From: Flavivirga abyssicola
GTDB taxonomy: Bacteria > Bacteroidota > Bacteroidia > Flavobacteriales > Flavobacteriaceae
Direction: 5' to 3'
DNA: 64,000 nucleotides
NCBI RefSeq assembly: GCF_030540775.2
Contig: NZ_CP141266.1
Coordinates: 2,901,001-2,965,000, forward strand
Shown here: positions 1-10,539 of the stretch, in pieces
Position numbering within the stretch: position 1 is the stretch's first letter
Layout of the letters: every line of letters begins with the position of its first letter
The notes under the pieces: generated by a model
What the model was told of the DNA's origin: nothing
Database searches by the model: none
The model's input: the letters and a program-made list of their open reading frames with translations, nothing else
Program-made: the position numbers and the translations under genes

Positions 1-3
1 CTA

Positions 4-1212
4 TTATTCCTTATTTACACCCTTTGCAACATGTCTTTTCACATTCCAAGTTGTAAATCTTCTAATATATTGATAATCCGAAGTTTTATATTCATGCGTT
101 AATCCCCATCTTAAAATTTCTGTTGGGTTCTTGTCATTATCTGCAGTTCTATTTAAACCAATAGCATGTGGCGCACCTTTAATAACACTTTTAATTTCAA
201 AATTAATACCGTCTGGAGCCCATTGTACCGTATTTTTTTCAGGACCATCGGTTGTTATTAAAGAAGCTATCCCTTCCTTATAGGGCCAAACACAAATTTC
301 ATGACCACTATTGCTAATGGGATTGTAAGGTGATTTTATATAGGGCCCTTTTGGATTATCTGCTATAGCTACACCATGTCTAATTTGACGCCCACCAAAA
401 GTAATGGCTTCCCCCATTTGTTCACCTTTGTAATACAAATAAAATTTCCCATTGTAGGGTAAAATACAAGGGTCATGGACTTTATGACTATCAAAATCTC
501 CTTTTTTCTCTACAGCGAATCTATTTTGGACTTCACCTTTCCAAATTCCATTATCCGCAGGGCTTAATATAGGTTCTTCACTTTTGGTCCATGGACCATT
601 TGGAGAATTTGACCATGCCAAACCAATTTGATTCTTAACCCTAATATTATAAGGCGATTTTACCGTTTGATAGCATAAATAGTACATGCCTTCATGCTCC
701 ATAATTTCAACTGTAAAAACAGAACGATCATCATAAGCGCCTTTTTCACCACGAGCCACTGCTAACCCTTCTTCTTTCCATGTCCATCCATCTTCTGAGG
801 TAGCGTACCAAATATCACATCGATCCCAAGGAAACACCTTCTCATTTTCTATATCGCCTCCGAAGCCTTGAGAAGGTCCAGTACTTTTGCTATACCAAAC
901 ATAATATTTGCCATCATGTTTAATCATGGCACTTGGATCTCTTCTAACAACACCTTCTTCATATGCCAAATCACCTTTTAAGTCTTCAACTTCGTGTTCG
1001 AAAAACCAATCATTACCTAAATCTGTTGGCCATTTTAAAGCTCTCTTAGAGGCTGCACTTAACGTATCTTTATTAGTAATGCCTAAAAAGTCAAGTTGTT
1101 CATCAGAAATTTCCATTTGATTACTTTCTTTTATCGATTCTTTTTTTTCTTTATTGCAGGAAATTAATGAGATTCCCAGAGATGCTAATAATATGCATGA
1201 CATTTTTTTCAT
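4..1212 (-). CDS. GH117 alpha-1,3-L-(3,6-anhydro)galactosidase, lipoprotein
   Basis: The 402-residue protein looks like family GH117, which removes 3,6-anhydro-L-galactose from the non-reducing end of neoagaro-oligosaccharides. Visible family signatures are [11 protein letters not shown] (about residue 56), the RRDPSA segment (Asp92), KVHDP (Asp247), the GGRQI segment (about 273) and NSGHE (301-305), the last containing the His and Glu of the family active site. Asp92, Asp247 and Glu305 fit the acidic residues of the five-bladed propeller site. A lipobox LISC with Cys19 predicts a membrane-anchored protein, probably periplasmic or surface-exposed. It is the last gene of the minus-strand operon that starts at 8662. 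Neighbouring anhydrogalactonate cycloisomerase and dehydrogenase genes support an L-anhydrogalactose substrate. The family is seen from motifs; exact specificity (agar against porphyran-derived oligosaccharide) is inference. Confidence 0.92.
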   Translation of the reverse strand: MKKMSCILLASLGISLISCNKEKKESIKESNQMEISDEQLDFLGITNKDTLSAASKRALKWPTDLGNDWFFEHEVEDLKGDLAYEEGVVRRDPSAMIKHDGKYYVWYSKSTGPSQGFGGDIENEKVFPWDRCDIWYATSEDGWTWKEEGLAVARGEKGAYDDRSVFTVEIMEHEGMYYLCYQTVKSPYNIRVKNQIGLAWSNSPNGPWTKSEEPILSPADNGIWKGEVQNRFAVEKKGDFDSHKVHDPCILPYNGKFYLYYKGEQMGEAITFGGRQIRHGVAIADNPKGPYIKSPYNPISNSGHEICVWPYKEGIASLITTDGPEKNTVQWAPDGINFEIKSVIKGAPHAIGLNRTADNDKNPTEILRWGLTHEYKTSDYQYIRRFTTWNVKRHVAKGVNKE

Positions 1213-1230
1213 CTTAATCTTTCTTATTTA

Positions 1231-2244
1231 TTAAACGGCTCCGTTTCCAATGGCAACTATTATAATACCACTAACCATACAGATTAAGCTTAAATACAAG
1301 TATTTCTTTGCCTTAGAAGACGCATTGATCCATTCTTTAGTTATAATCCCACTTACAATGGCTGTTACTACACATGAGGTATTAAATATGGCATACCCAA
1401 CAGTATTTCCGCTTTCTCCCAATTTAAAAGCTGCAAATGCAAATAAGGCTGAAGCTGCATAGTGAAACACCGCCATGATTAAAATAAGCACAAAGTTTTT
1501 ACCAAATGCAGGCGTTTTAAAATCTCTCCATGCTTTTTTCTGAGATAATTGCCATAAAAAATAAGCTGTCATTACAATCCCCCCGCTTAAAAAAATAGGA
1601 AACATAACAGCTACTGCGGTAACCCATTCAGGGTTTCCAGCTGCCTGACAAACTTCATGTAAATAGGGTCTTCCAGCAGCATTAGCATAAGCAAATCCTG
1701 TAGCAAGCAAACCGCCTATCACAGCAATTAAGATTCCTGTAACCATGGCTCCTTTACCTTCTTTCTTTTCGCTAGCATCTGCTTCATCTTTCTCTCTAAT
1801 CAATCCTGCTTTACCATTGGCAAAAACACCTATTAAAACGACTCCCAAGCCAATTAATATGGTAATTAAGACATTGTTTGCTGGTAAACCTTCTTCCAAA
1901 TACGGTAGTAAGGAACCTACTAATATTATAGTTCCTATAAATAATGAAAAGCCTAATGATAAACCAATATGATTGATGGCTTTACTCCACATCATTACAC
2001 CAATTCCCCAAAGGAAACTTGTTAGCCCCATTTTTATCCAAATATCGGTAGGCATGTTGCTAAAAATATCTCCAAAACCATTGATTAAAGTCATTGAAGC
2101 AATAATGGGAACAACAAACATGGTTAGTAAAAAGAATAAACTCCAAGTGTTTTCATACTTAAAATCTTTTGTGAATTTTTCAGGGAGTGCATATAATCCC
2201 AACATTAATCCTGCAAAAACTGCTAATAATACACCTTCAATCAT
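1231..2244 (-). CDS. RhaT-family sugar:proton symporter, candidate anhydrogalactose permease
   Basis: The 337-residue protein is almost entirely hydrophobic, with about ten membrane segments and one charged cytoplasmic loop around residues 150-168. The pattern LWGIGVMMWSKAINHIGLS followed by a glycine-rich helix resembles the L-rhamnose:proton symporter RhaT of the drug/metabolite transporter superfamily. It should act in the inner membrane. It lies 18 bases downstream of the aldose epimerase and just upstream of the GH117 gene, so it is cotranscribed with the anhydrogalactose genes. From this context I infer that it imports 3,6-anhydro-L-galactose or galactose; the family itself only indicates a small sugar. 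No truncation or oddity is visible. Confidence 0.78.
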   Translation of the reverse strand: MIEGVLLAVFAGLMLGLYALPEKFTKDFKYENTWSLFFLLTMFVVPIIASMTLINGFGDIFSNMPTDIWIKMGLTSFLWGIGVMMWSKAINHIGLSLGFSLFIGTIILVGSLLPYLEEGLPANNVLITILIGLGVVLIGVFANGKAGLIREKDEADASEKKEGKGAMVTGILIAVIGGLLATGFAYANAAGRPYLHEVCQAAGNPEWVTAVAVMFPIFLSGGIVMTAYFLWQLSQKKAWRDFKTPAFGKNFVLILIMAVFHYAASALFAFAAFKLGESGNTVGYAIFNTSCVVTAIVSGIITKEWINASSKAKKYLYLSLICMVSGIIIVAIGNGAV

Positions 2245-2273
2245 AATTGTTTGGTTTTAGTTATAAAATGGTT

Positions 2274-3314
2274 TTATTTCCATCCAAATTTAAAGATGGT
2301 TGTACTCTTAAACGCTTCTTCAGCCTTGGTTATTGACTTTGGCGAGTTCTCTATATTTGGTCCGTTTTGATAGCGATGTGTTTCGCAACAAAACCCTCTA
2401 TATTTTCCGTATTGTTCTCCGTTTTCTCTTTTTATGGTATCTGAAGTATATTTTCCTGTATACAAAAGCATACATGGTTCGGTAGAAAAGACTGTTAAAC
2501 TTCGTCCTGATTCTTTTGAAATAATTGAAGCGACTTGATTTAATTTGAAATCAGGGTTATCGAAAACATAAAAATGCTCAAATCCATCTCCCATGTCTTT
2601 ATGGACGTTTCCAATTCTTTTACCTTCTCTTAAATCATCTGCTTTGCCCGAGACATTTATAATTGTACCTGTTCCTGCGCCTGTTTCGTCCATTTCTTGC
2701 CGCTTATTGGTATTTACAGTTACAATATGATCTTCAACAGTACCTGAAAAAGCATCTAAATTAAAATAAGTGTGGTTAGTTAATGATAGAGGAGTGTCTT
2801 GATCTGGTATAGCATGGTAATCAATTTTTAATTCGTTTTCTGGAGTTACTGTGAATAACACCGACACTTCTACATTTCCAGGGTATCCTTCTTCTAAATC
2901 TTTACTCGTTAAATGCATTTTTAGCGAGTTATCATCTATAATTTCGACTTCCCATATTTTTTTATCAAACCCTACTGTGCCTCCATGCAAATTATTATTT
3001 CCACAATTTGATGCTAATGTATATGCTTTGCCGTTTAATGAGAATTTTGCATCTTTAATTTGAGAGCAGTAGCGACCAACGGTGCTTCCAAAATAGGGTG
3101 AGTTTTCAACATAGTCTTTTCCAAAATATCCTTCAAGCGTGTCAAAACCACAGGCAATGTTTTCTAATTCCCCTTTTGAATTTGGAATGATTAACGAGGT
3201 TATGGTTGCCCCGTAGTTCGTAATTTTAACTTCCATTCCATTTGCATTTTTAAGCGTAAATAGGTCTATGTTTTGGTTGTTATAAATACCAAATTTGTTT
3301 TTAGTAATTCCCAT
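2274..3314 (-). CDS. aldose 1-epimerase (galactose mutarotase family)
   Basis: This 346-residue cytoplasmic-type protein carries the aldose 1-epimerase signatures: NNLHGG near residue 108, TNHTYFNLDA near residue 181 (catalytic His) and the C-terminal ETHRYQNGPN stretch with the general-base Glu. The family interconverts alpha and beta anomers of aldoses such as galactose. No signal peptide is visible. It sits 13 bases downstream of the cycloisomerase gene and upstream of the permease. In an agar or porphyran operon it would speed the anomerisation of released galactose or of anhydrogalactose before oxidation; the family is clear, the substrate is inferred. Confidence 0.9.
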   Translation of the reverse strand: MGITKNKFGIYNNQNIDLFTLKNANGMEVKITNYGATITSLIIPNSKGELENIACGFDTLEGYFGKDYVENSPYFGSTVGRYCSQIKDAKFSLNGKAYTLASNCGNNNLHGGTVGFDKKIWEVEIIDDNSLKMHLTSKDLEEGYPGNVEVSVLFTVTPENELKIDYHAIPDQDTPLSLTNHTYFNLDAFSGTVEDHIVTVNTNKRQEMDETGAGTGTIINVSGKADDLREGKRIGNVHKDMGDGFEHFYVFDNPDFKLNQVASIISKESGRSLTVFSTEPCMLLYTGKYTSDTIKRENGEQYGKYRGFCCETHRYQNGPNIENSPKSITKAEEAFKSTTIFKFGWK

Positions 3315-3327
3315 AATTAATTCATTA

Positions 3328-4419
3328 TTAAACTTTAAAAGGATTTAATTTTTCCCAATTAAAAATAACACCAACTCCAGGATAATCAGGAGCTACCGCT
3401 TTGTGATTTTCAACGACCAATGGTCGCGTTGTATATTCATCAATAGGAAAACTGTGTACTTCTAACCAACCTGCATTTGGTTGTGATGATACTAAACTTA
3501 CATGCAATTCTTGCATGCCATGTGAGCAAGCTGGAATATTGTGTTTTGCTGCTAATTTAGCAGCAGCCAACCAGCCTGTTACACCACCACAGTTTGAAGC
3601 ATCAGGTTGTACAAACGATAATTTTGCATCTTCCATGGCATATTCAAATTCGTGAATGGTATGCAGATTTTCACCCATTGCCAAAGGAAACCCTGTTTTT
3701 TCAACGATCTCTCCATAGCCTTTATAATGATCAGGAATGATGGGTTCTTCAAACCAGGTAATGTTGTATTGCTTGAAGCCTTCAATAGCTTTGATGGCTT
3801 TTTCTATAGTCATAGAATAATTGGCATCAACCATAAAAGTAATATCTGGTCCAATGCATTCGCGAACAGCCCGGATACGCTCTAAATCTTCTTCTAGATT
3901 GTCTTTTCCTATTTTAATTTTTACTGCATTATATCCATTGGCTAAATAACCTTTTATATTGTTTAGAAGTTTCTCTAATGGAAACATTAAATCGATACCG
4001 CCGCAATACGCTTTACAGGTATTATTTGCACCTCCGGCTACTTTCCAGAGGGGCAACCCTAATAGTTTACATTTTATATCCCAAAGTGCTATATCTACTG
4101 CTGAAATTGCAAATGACGCAATACCACCCCGTCCTACATAATGCACATGCCAACCTAAAAAGTCGTAAATACCATCAATATCTGTCCCGTCTTTTCCAAT
4201 TAAAACATTAGCAAAGTCATGTTCTATCATGGCTTTTATAGCATGCCCTCCTTTTCCACCGGTATAGGTGTATCCTGTCCCTTCTTCCCCATTTTCTAAG
4301 GTTATGGTAGTTGTAATTAATTCAAAATGATAGTGATCACCATGTTTAGCGTCAGACATTACCTCAGGTAATGGAACGACAAATAGCTTAACATCTATTT
4401 TTGAAATTTTTGTATTCAT
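3328..4419 (-). CDS. 3,6-anhydro-L-galactonate cycloisomerase (enolase superfamily)
   Basis: The 363-residue protein belongs to the mandelate racemase/muconate-lactonising branch of the enolase superfamily. Expected residues are present: the KIK pair Lys167/Lys169, metal ligands Asp198, Glu224 and Glu250, Asp273, and His300 in SHGMQELH. The N-terminal [17 protein letters not shown] and [10 protein letters not shown] segments are what I recall of the characterised Vibrio anhydrogalactonate cycloisomerase, and the length matches (about 362). The enzyme opens the anhydro ring of 3,6-anhydro-L-galactonate to give 2-keto-3-deoxy-L-galactonate in the cytoplasm. It follows the aldehyde dehydrogenase gene that would make its substrate. 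The D-series enzyme of carrageenan pathways is an alternative, but the GH117 gene favours the L-series. Confidence 0.9.
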   Translation of the reverse strand: MNTKISKIDVKLFVVPLPEVMSDAKHGDHYHFELITTTITLENGEEGTGYTYTGGKGGHAIKAMIEHDFANVLIGKDGTDIDGIYDFLGWHVHYVGRGGIASFAISAVDIALWDIKCKLLGLPLWKVAGGANNTCKAYCGGIDLMFPLEKLLNNIKGYLANGYNAVKIKIGKDNLEEDLERIRAVRECIGPDITFMVDANYSMTIEKAIKAIEGFKQYNITWFEEPIIPDHYKGYGEIVEKTGFPLAMGENLHTIHEFEYAMEDAKLSFVQPDASNCGGVTGWLAAAKLAAKHNIPACSHGMQELHVSLVSSQPNAGWLEVHSFPIDEYTTRPLVVENHKAVAPDYPGVGVIFNWEKLNPFKV

Positions 4420-4659
4420 TTATTTTTTAATATTTTATTTTAATCTAGCAAGAATTTTAACTGGTTTAATTGCAGATTCTATACTTCTTTTTTACTTATC
4501 CTTCTGAGGTGTCTTGTCGCTCATGCTTTTCTTATCGACATGACAAAATACTGTTTATTAGAAATATAAGCATTATTTGTCTATTGAAATTCACATCGAA
4601 TTCACGTTATTTAGAACTGTTTTCTTGTGTATCTTTAACATAAGCAACTCCAATTTTAA
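4420..4659. repeat. intergenic gap with interspersed 22-bp motif (4593-4614)
   Basis: This 240-base gap inside the anhydrogalactose operon holds no gene. The 22 bases at 4593-4614 (core CATCGAATTCACGTT) recur with 20 of 22 matches at 18451-18472, far away in the window. The rest is AT-rich with no clear hairpin or promoter. The gap is the only large interruption in the operon, so the cycloisomerase could have its own promoter here, but I see no good match to the Bacteroidetes consensus. Confidence 0.45.
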
Positions 4660-6105
4660 TTATGCTTTATGTTTAATGTAAAAAGTTTTCTTTTCTAAAT
4701 ATTGTTCAAATCCATATTTACCATCTTCTCCACCAGAGCCAGATAGTTTATAGCCATTATGGAAACCTTGATGTTGTTCACCATGACCTCTATTTACATA
4801 AATTTCACCGTATTCTAACTCTTCATTACATTTCATAATGGTGTTCATGTTATTGGTAAATACCATTGCTGCCAACCCATACTCACAATCATTAGCATAG
4901 CCCATGACTTCATCAAAAGAATTAAATTTTAAAACTGGTAAAATTGGTCCGAATGATTCTTCATGGACAATAGTCATATTTTGGGTAACGTTCGTTAAAA
5001 CTGTAGGTTCAAACCAGTATCCTTTTTCAAATTCGGTACCTTCTGGTCTTTTTCCACCAGTGGCAATTGTGGCACCTTCTTCAACACTTACTTTTACTAA
5101 ATGCTCCATATGCTCTAACTCATTCTTGTTTACTTTTGGCCCCATATCTGTTTCATCCAACATCGGATCACCAACTTTTAAAGCTTTTGTTTTAGCTATG
5201 AATTTTTCCATAAAAACGTCATAGACATCTTCATGAACATACATACGCTCGTTACAAGTACATACTTGTCCGCAGTTATCGAAACGAGAGTGTAAAGCCG
5301 AATCTACTGCAGCATCAATATCGGCATCTTCAAATACAATAAAAGGTGCTTTTCCACCTAGTTCTAATTGAACATGTGTTAAGTTTTTAGCTGCATTTCG
5401 GGCAATTTGCTGACCAACCGGAGTCGAGCCTGTCATAGTTACCATTTTAGTAATAGGGCTTTCTACTAATGCATTACCCATGGCTTTACCTGGTCCGGTT
5501 AAAATATTAATGACACCAGCCGGAATTCCAACTTTGTTGGCTAAATTCCCTAGTTCTAAAGTTGCTAAAGGCGTTTCAGAAGTAGGTTTGATTACAAGTG
5601 TATTCCCTGCAACTAGAGCAGGACCTAATTTTCTGCCTGCCAATGCTAATGGGAAATTCCAGGCAGTAATGGCTACAACAACTCCACGAGGTATTTTTTG
5701 AATCCAAATTTGTTCATTTGGATTATCGGAAGGGATGATGTCGCCTTCAATTCTACGGGCTCCTTCGCATGCATATTCAATAAAAGAAGCAGTAACTGCA
5801 ACTTCCATTTTTGCAACTTTTAAAAGTTTCCCTTGTTCTTTAACTAATAACTCAGCTAAATAATCTGAATTTGCTTTAATTTCATTAGCTAGTTTGTATA
5901 ATAAATCGGCTCTTGAACGTGCTGGTAATTTTTTCCAGTCTTTTTGAGCTTTTTCAGCAGCTTCCAGAGCTTCGATAGCTTCTTTAGAAGTACCATTTTG
6001 CACTCGAGCTACAAGCTCTTCAGTTGATGGGTTTATAATATCAATAGTTTCACCTGAAGTTGAAGTTTTCCATTTCCCATCAATAAATAATTTGTAATCT
6101 TTCAT
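4660..6105 (-). CDS. aldehyde dehydrogenase, probable 3,6-anhydro-L-galactose dehydrogenase
   Basis: This is a 481-residue NAD(P)-dependent aldehyde dehydrogenase. It shows the cofactor segment AWNFPLALAGRK (about 148), the catalytic Glu248 in QLELGGKAPF and the catalytic Cys282 in NCGQVCTCNERMYV. Overall it is close to lactaldehyde dehydrogenase AldA in length and pattern. There is no signal peptide, so it acts in the cytoplasm. The expected reaction is oxidation of 3,6-anhydro-L-galactose to 3,6-anhydro-L-galactonate, the substrate of the cycloisomerase encoded 240 bases downstream. The family is certain; the anhydrogalactose assignment comes from the operon (GH117, cycloisomerase, GH2). 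A lactaldehyde or glycolaldehyde dehydrogenase is the alternative. Confidence 0.85.
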   Translation of the reverse strand: MKDYKLFIDGKWKTSTSGETIDIINPSTEELVARVQNGTSKEAIEALEAAEKAQKDWKKLPARSRADLLYKLANEIKANSDYLAELLVKEQGKLLKVAKMEVAVTASFIEYACEGARRIEGDIIPSDNPNEQIWIQKIPRGVVVAITAWNFPLALAGRKLGPALVAGNTLVIKPTSETPLATLELGNLANKVGIPAGVINILTGPGKAMGNALVESPITKMVTMTGSTPVGQQIARNAAKNLTHVQLELGGKAPFIVFEDADIDAAVDSALHSRFDNCGQVCTCNERMYVHEDVYDVFMEKFIAKTKALKVGDPMLDETDMGPKVNKNELEHMEHLVKVSVEEGATIATGGKRPEGTEFEKGYWFEPTVLTNVTQNMTIVHEESFGPILPVLKFNSFDEVMGYANDCEYGLAAMVFTNNMNTIMKCNEELEYGEIYVNRGHGEQHQGFHNGYKLSGSGGEDGKYGFEQYLEKKTFYIKHKA

Positions 6106-6121
6106 ATTGTTTTATCAATTT

Positions 6122-8662
6122 TTATTCGACTTGAATTTGCAGACTGGCATCTTCGAGGCCTTTACTTTTTGCAATGATTTGAACGTCTCCAACTTTATCA
6201 GTTGTTTGTATAATTAATAGTGTTTTTCCGTTATGTGTTGTGCTTTTGTTAGATTGAAACTTTTCAACACTTTTTATCCAGCCACTATCTACTCCTAATA
6301 GCTTGGCATTTCCTTTAATTTCAAAAGCAATTTCTTTATTATCTGTTTTTACTGGATTGCCTTTATCATCTATTAGTTGAGCAATGATATGTGATACATC
6401 ATTATTATTAGCCTTTAGTTTTATTTCTTTAGAGGAAAGTTTAATTTTAGTTGCTTTTCTTGCTGTAATAATTTCTGATGTGATTTCTGTACCATCTTTT
6501 ATTCCTTTAGCTACTAGTTTGCCATCTGTGAAAGGCACTCCCCATTTGTAAATATGATCTTCAAATTCTGATAATGTCCTTTTTCCTAAAGATTTATCAT
6601 TTAAAAAGAGTTCAATCTCTTCGCAATTTGAGTATATGGCTACGGCAATCATATCATTTAAATTATAGTTCCAATGATCATTTTCATCCTGCCATTCCCA
6701 TAATGCGCGTTTCCATTTTTCGGGATCTTTAGCTACAATTTGCTTTTTGTCATTTATTATATAAAGAGATTTTTCAATATTTTGAGTGGCTATTTTTATA
6801 TGAGGTTCATCATGCCACAAGGTTTTCATCATATGGTAAGATCCTCTAGGGAAACCAGCGGAGTTTAATAAACCGGAAGGTTGTACACGCACTGGCCAAG
6901 GGTCTCTAATTTCACCCATATAATCTATTCCAGTCCATAAAAAAGTGCCCGATATAAATGGACGTTCCATTACAGCTTTCCATTCATGGTATTGTCCTAA
7001 ATTTTCTGTACCCATAATTGGTTTGTCTGGGTAATTTTCATGTCCGTAGTCATATAAAACTCTTCTATAACTATAACCTACAACATCAAGAGCATCCGTA
7101 TAACCTGATAAATGACTTGCAGATGGTAATATGCAGTTGGCAGTTATGGGGCGGGTAGTATCTAATTCTTTAGTCCATTTAGATAATTTTTGAGCCGTTC
7201 TGCCAATATCATATTTACCACTTGGAATAGCATCTAATTGCTCTTTAATTTTTTCTGTAGTGTATGGCGGTTCTGACCAAAAATAATTACCACTCCACTC
7301 CATATTATTAAAAAAACCTGTTGCAGCAGCATTTTTTGGATAGGTCCATTCAATTTCATTACCAATACTCCATTGAATAATGGAAGGATGATTACGGTGG
7401 CTTCTTACAGTGTTTTTTAAGTCTGTTTCTGCCCACTTTTGAAAGTGTTCACCATAACCTCGGGTTATATAATCTGTACTTTTGCTTTCTCCTTTATTAT
7501 GACGTTTGTCTTTGGGGTTATCCCACTCATCAAAAAATTCATCTTGAACCATGATTCCCATTTCGTCGCATAAATCTAAAAACTCTGAAGACGCAGGGTT
7601 ATGTGAAATTCTTACAGCATTACAGCCACCATCTTTTAAAGTTTGTAATCTACGCTTCCAAACCCCTTTTGGTACGGCTGCCCCTACTAGGCCACCGTCA
7701 TGATGTAAACAAACGCCTTTTATTTTCATGTTTTCTCCATTTAAGAAGAATCCTTTATTGGCGTCAAACTTAATACTTCTAATACCAAAAGTGGTTTCAT
7801 AAGTATCTAAGGTTTCATTGTCTTTTATAATGGAAGTAATGGCTTTATAAAGGTTTGGGGTTGTTGTATTCCATAGTTTTGGATTTTCAACTTGAATGGT
7901 TTGAGTGATTTGATTTGTCGAGTTCTCTTTTATATTAGAATTAGTTGAGGTTGATTTTATTTCAACATTATTATTATCTATTATTACTGTTTTAACTTTG
8001 ATATTGGATTCGGTAGAAAGGTCATTTTGTACTGTTATATCTAGTTGTATCGTAGCGTTTGTTTTAGATACTTTTGGGGTTGTTATAAAGGTGCCCCAGA
8101 TAGGAATGTGTACTTTGTTTAAAGATATTAGATCCACTTTTCTATATATACCTGCTCCGGTATACCAACGGCTATCTGCATATCTGCTATGGTCAATTTT
8201 GACTATTACTTCATTGTTCTTTCCGTTTTGATTAAGATGTTTTGAAATATTGAAATAAAAGGGAGAATAGCCATATGGGTGAAACCCTAATTTCTTATTA
8301 TTTAGCCATATTTCACTGTTGTTATATACCCCGTCAAAATGTAAATAAACAACGTTTTTATTATTAGGTTCGGTATCAAATGTTTTTTTATAATAACCAT
8401 AACCTTTACTTTTCAAATATCCAGTGGCAAGAGCGTCTTTGGCAAGTGTTGAATCAAATTCATTTTCTATAACCCAATCGTGAGGCAGGTTTATATTTTT
8501 AAATTTTGAAGCTGTGATTTTTTTTACGTCGAGGTCTTCTTGCGATAAATAGAAATTCCAATCGGAGTTGAAATCTTTGTTTTTTGAATGATTGTCAAAT
8601 GTATTAGAATTGCAACAATATGCTAGAATTGCTATAAATAAGATTTGAATTGCTTTTTTCAT
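6122..8662 (-). CDS. GH2 beta-galactosidase, lipoprotein (DUF4982-type)
   Basis: The 846-residue protein starts with a signal peptide ending in a lipobox (LAYC, Cys16). It has the GH2 order: sugar-binding domain (about 30-180), immunoglobulin-like domain (about 185-295), TIM barrel (about 300-600) and C-terminal beta-sandwich domains. The acid/base is Glu436 in WSIGNEIEW and the nucleophile is Glu553 in GTENLGQ. It is shorter than LacZ and resembles the beta-galactosidases of agar and porphyran loci that release galactose from oligosaccharides. It is the first gene of the minus-strand operon, with 16 bases to the dehydrogenase gene. With the GH117 enzyme it would alternately trim galactose and anhydrogalactose. 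Exact linkage specificity is inferred from the locus. Confidence 0.88.
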   Translation of the reverse strand: MKKAIQILFIAILAYCCNSNTFDNHSKNKDFNSDWNFYLSQEDLDVKKITASKFKNINLPHDWVIENEFDSTLAKDALATGYLKSKGYGYYKKTFDTEPNNKNVVYLHFDGVYNNSEIWLNNKKLGFHPYGYSPFYFNISKHLNQNGKNNEVIVKIDHSRYADSRWYTGAGIYRKVDLISLNKVHIPIWGTFITTPKVSKTNATIQLDITVQNDLSTESNIKVKTVIIDNNNVEIKSTSTNSNIKENSTNQITQTIQVENPKLWNTTTPNLYKAITSIIKDNETLDTYETTFGIRSIKFDANKGFFLNGENMKIKGVCLHHDGGLVGAAVPKGVWKRRLQTLKDGGCNAVRISHNPASSEFLDLCDEMGIMVQDEFFDEWDNPKDKRHNKGESKSTDYITRGYGEHFQKWAETDLKNTVRSHRNHPSIIQWSIGNEIEWTYPKNAAATGFFNNMEWSGNYFWSEPPYTTEKIKEQLDAIPSGKYDIGRTAQKLSKWTKELDTTRPITANCILPSASHLSGYTDALDVVGYSYRRVLYDYGHENYPDKPIMGTENLGQYHEWKAVMERPFISGTFLWTGIDYMGEIRDPWPVRVQPSGLLNSAGFPRGSYHMMKTLWHDEPHIKIATQNIEKSLYIINDKKQIVAKDPEKWKRALWEWQDENDHWNYNLNDMIAVAIYSNCEEIELFLNDKSLGKRTLSEFEDHIYKWGVPFTDGKLVAKGIKDGTEITSEIITARKATKIKLSSKEIKLKANNNDVSHIIAQLIDDKGNPVKTDNKEIAFEIKGNAKLLGVDSGWIKSVEKFQSNKSTTHNGKTLLIIQTTDKVGDVQIIAKSKGLEDASLQIQVE

Positions 8663-8901
8663 TTAGATCATTATGTGATACATTACAAAAATGTCAAATT
8701 TGTGCGTTTTTTTTATGTTTTTAAACTAGATATTAACTGTACAAAGCATTATTTTTTGGGTTTTATGTAATATTAACTTTAGATTTTGTTTTTGTTTTTC
8801 AACAAATTGATTTTTAGTTTTTTATGTTCTATTTTTGGTTGTTAGATTCAGTTTTGATAGTTTTTTTATGTGAGTTTTTTTTTAAAGTATAAACTAGAAT
8901 C

Positions 8902-8909
8902 TATATTTG
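8902..8909 (+). promoter_or_regulatory. putative -7 element of the TPR/LuxR regulator promoter
   Basis: TATATTTG matches the Bacteroidetes -7 consensus TAnnTTTG and lies 22 bases before the ATG at 8932. No convincing TTTG box is seen at the -33 position. It sits in the 269-base divergent region between the galactan operon and the regulator, which otherwise is AT-rich without an obvious operator. Confidence 0.45.
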
Positions 8910-8931
8910 TCATAGACATAATATATGAATT

Positions 8932-10539
8932 ATGAAGTTTTATTTTCTAAATGTTTTATTTGTTTTTTTATCTTTTTTTAATGGCTATGCTCAATCTTTT
9001 GAAACACTAACAAATGAACAAATAAAAGAAAAGGCTTTAAAACTTAAGTTTATTAACCCAGACAGTGCGGTATATTTTTTTGATAAAGGGTATCAAAAAA
9101 ATTTAAAATCAAAAGACACACTTCAGGCCATAGATTTTTTAATTGAACTTTCAAGTGTTTATGCACATACGGTTAATTATGTTAAATCTTATGATGGCTA
9201 TTGGGAGGCTTTATTATTGGCAGATATGTCTAAAGATTCTATTTCTAAGCCTAAAATTTACGAAGGATTGGGGTGGTTGTACAGTTTTTATAAACGTGAT
9301 TCAGAGTCTTTGAAGTATATTAATTTGGCCTTGAAGTTAAATAAGGAACTGTCTAAAAATAATAAAGATGTAGATAGTGAGATTTTGAGCAACTACTTTT
9401 CTTTACTGAATTTCTATAGAGTGAGGGAGGATTATAAAATGGCTAAGATTTATTTGGACAGTTGTTATCAAGTAAAAACTAAATGGAGAAAAAATTTCTA
9501 TCTTGAGGTTGAGTCAGGTTATTTAGATGCCATTGATGGTAATTATGATCAGGCTATTAGAAAAATAAAAGAAGCTAAGTCCTTTTTTGAAATTAGTGAT
9601 CGTTCATATTTAATGATTGTTCATGCCCTCTTGGGAGATATTTATGCTAGGATGGACAAAATAAATTTGAGTATTTTTCATAATAAGAAATCTTTGCAAT
9701 TATCTGAAGAGCTCAAAAGTCATTCTAATTATAAATTAAAAGTATATAAATCTTTAAGCGAATTATATCAACATAACGGAAATATAAGTGAAGCTTATAA
9801 GTACTTAAAAAAAGAAAAAGCCCTAAATGATGCCGTTTTTGGAGGTAAAAGTGTTAATAATCAATATTTATTAGGAATAAAAGATAAATATCGATTAGAA
9901 AAAGATAAGCAGGAGAATGTCCTTAAACAGCAAAGAATAACCCAATTGGAGCAGGAGGAAAAAATTTATTTTTTACAAAGAATTATACTTTTTGTTATTA
10001 TCGTTTTTTTAGTCCTTTTTGGGTATTTATTTGTTCGATATATAAGGAATAAGCATAAAATAGAGAAGAAAATATTAAAAGAGAAGCAAAAACTAAAACT
10101 TCAAAAACAAAATGAAATATTAGAATTAAAAAACAAAGAATTAACAGAATCTGCTTTAAGGTTGATTGAAAAGGATGAATTTATTTCAAGTATAAAAAAG
10201 GAATTGAGTCATCAAGCAGAGGGTTTGGTAGATGTGAATGCTATTAAAAGGTTACTGCGATCTGTTCAAGGAACACCCGATAGTAATTGGAAAGAATTTG
10301 AAGCAAGATTTACTAGCATTAATCAAAAATTCTATAAAAAGTTAAAAAAATTATACCCAAATTTAAGTGCAACAGATCAAAAAATATGTGCCCTTGTTAA
10401 ATTGAATTTTCCAAGCAAAGGCATGGCAAAGTTGTTAGGTATTTCTGTTGAAAGTGTTCATACTTCCAGGTATAGGTTGAGGAAAAAATTAGGTTTGCAG
10501 CGCAATCAGAATTTAGAGGAAGTCATAAATAAAATTTAA
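8932..10539 (+). CDS. TPR sensor with transmembrane segment and LuxR-type HTH, likely regulator of the galactan operon
   Basis: The 535-residue protein has an N-terminal signal peptide (to about residue 20, YAQ), then helical tetratricopeptide-like repeats to about residue 310. A single transmembrane helix lies near residues 350-370 and a charged coiled coil runs over 370-430. A C-terminal LuxR/sigma-4-like helix-turn-helix lies at 475-535 (LSATDQKICALVKL, then GISVESVHTSRYRLRKK). Such one-protein membrane regulators with a periplasmic TPR part and cytoplasmic DNA-binding part are common in Flavobacteriaceae. It is divergent from the anhydrogalactose operon, so control of that operon is the natural inference. 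The ligand is unknown, and no kinase or receiver domain is present. Confidence 0.8.
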   Translation: MKFYFLNVLFVFLSFFNGYAQSFETLTNEQIKEKALKLKFINPDSAVYFFDKGYQKNLKSKDTLQAIDFLIELSSVYAHTVNYVKSYDGYWEALLLADMSKDSISKPKIYEGLGWLYSFYKRDSESLKYINLALKLNKELSKNNKDVDSEILSNYFSLLNFYRVREDYKMAKIYLDSCYQVKTKWRKNFYLEVESGYLDAIDGNYDQAIRKIKEAKSFFEISDRSYLMIVHALLGDIYARMDKINLSIFHNKKSLQLSEELKSHSNYKLKVYKSLSELYQHNGNISEAYKYLKKEKALNDAVFGGKSVNNQYLLGIKDKYRLEKDKQENVLKQQRITQLEQEEKIYFLQRIILFVIIVFLVLFGYLFVRYIRNKHKIEKKILKEKQKLKLQKQNEILELKNKELTESALRLIEKDEFISSIKKELSHQAEGLVDVNAIKRLLRSVQGTPDSNWKEFEARFTSINQKFYKKLKKLYPNLSATDQKICALVKLNFPSKGMAKLLGISVESVHTSRYRLRKKLGLQRNQNLEEVINKI

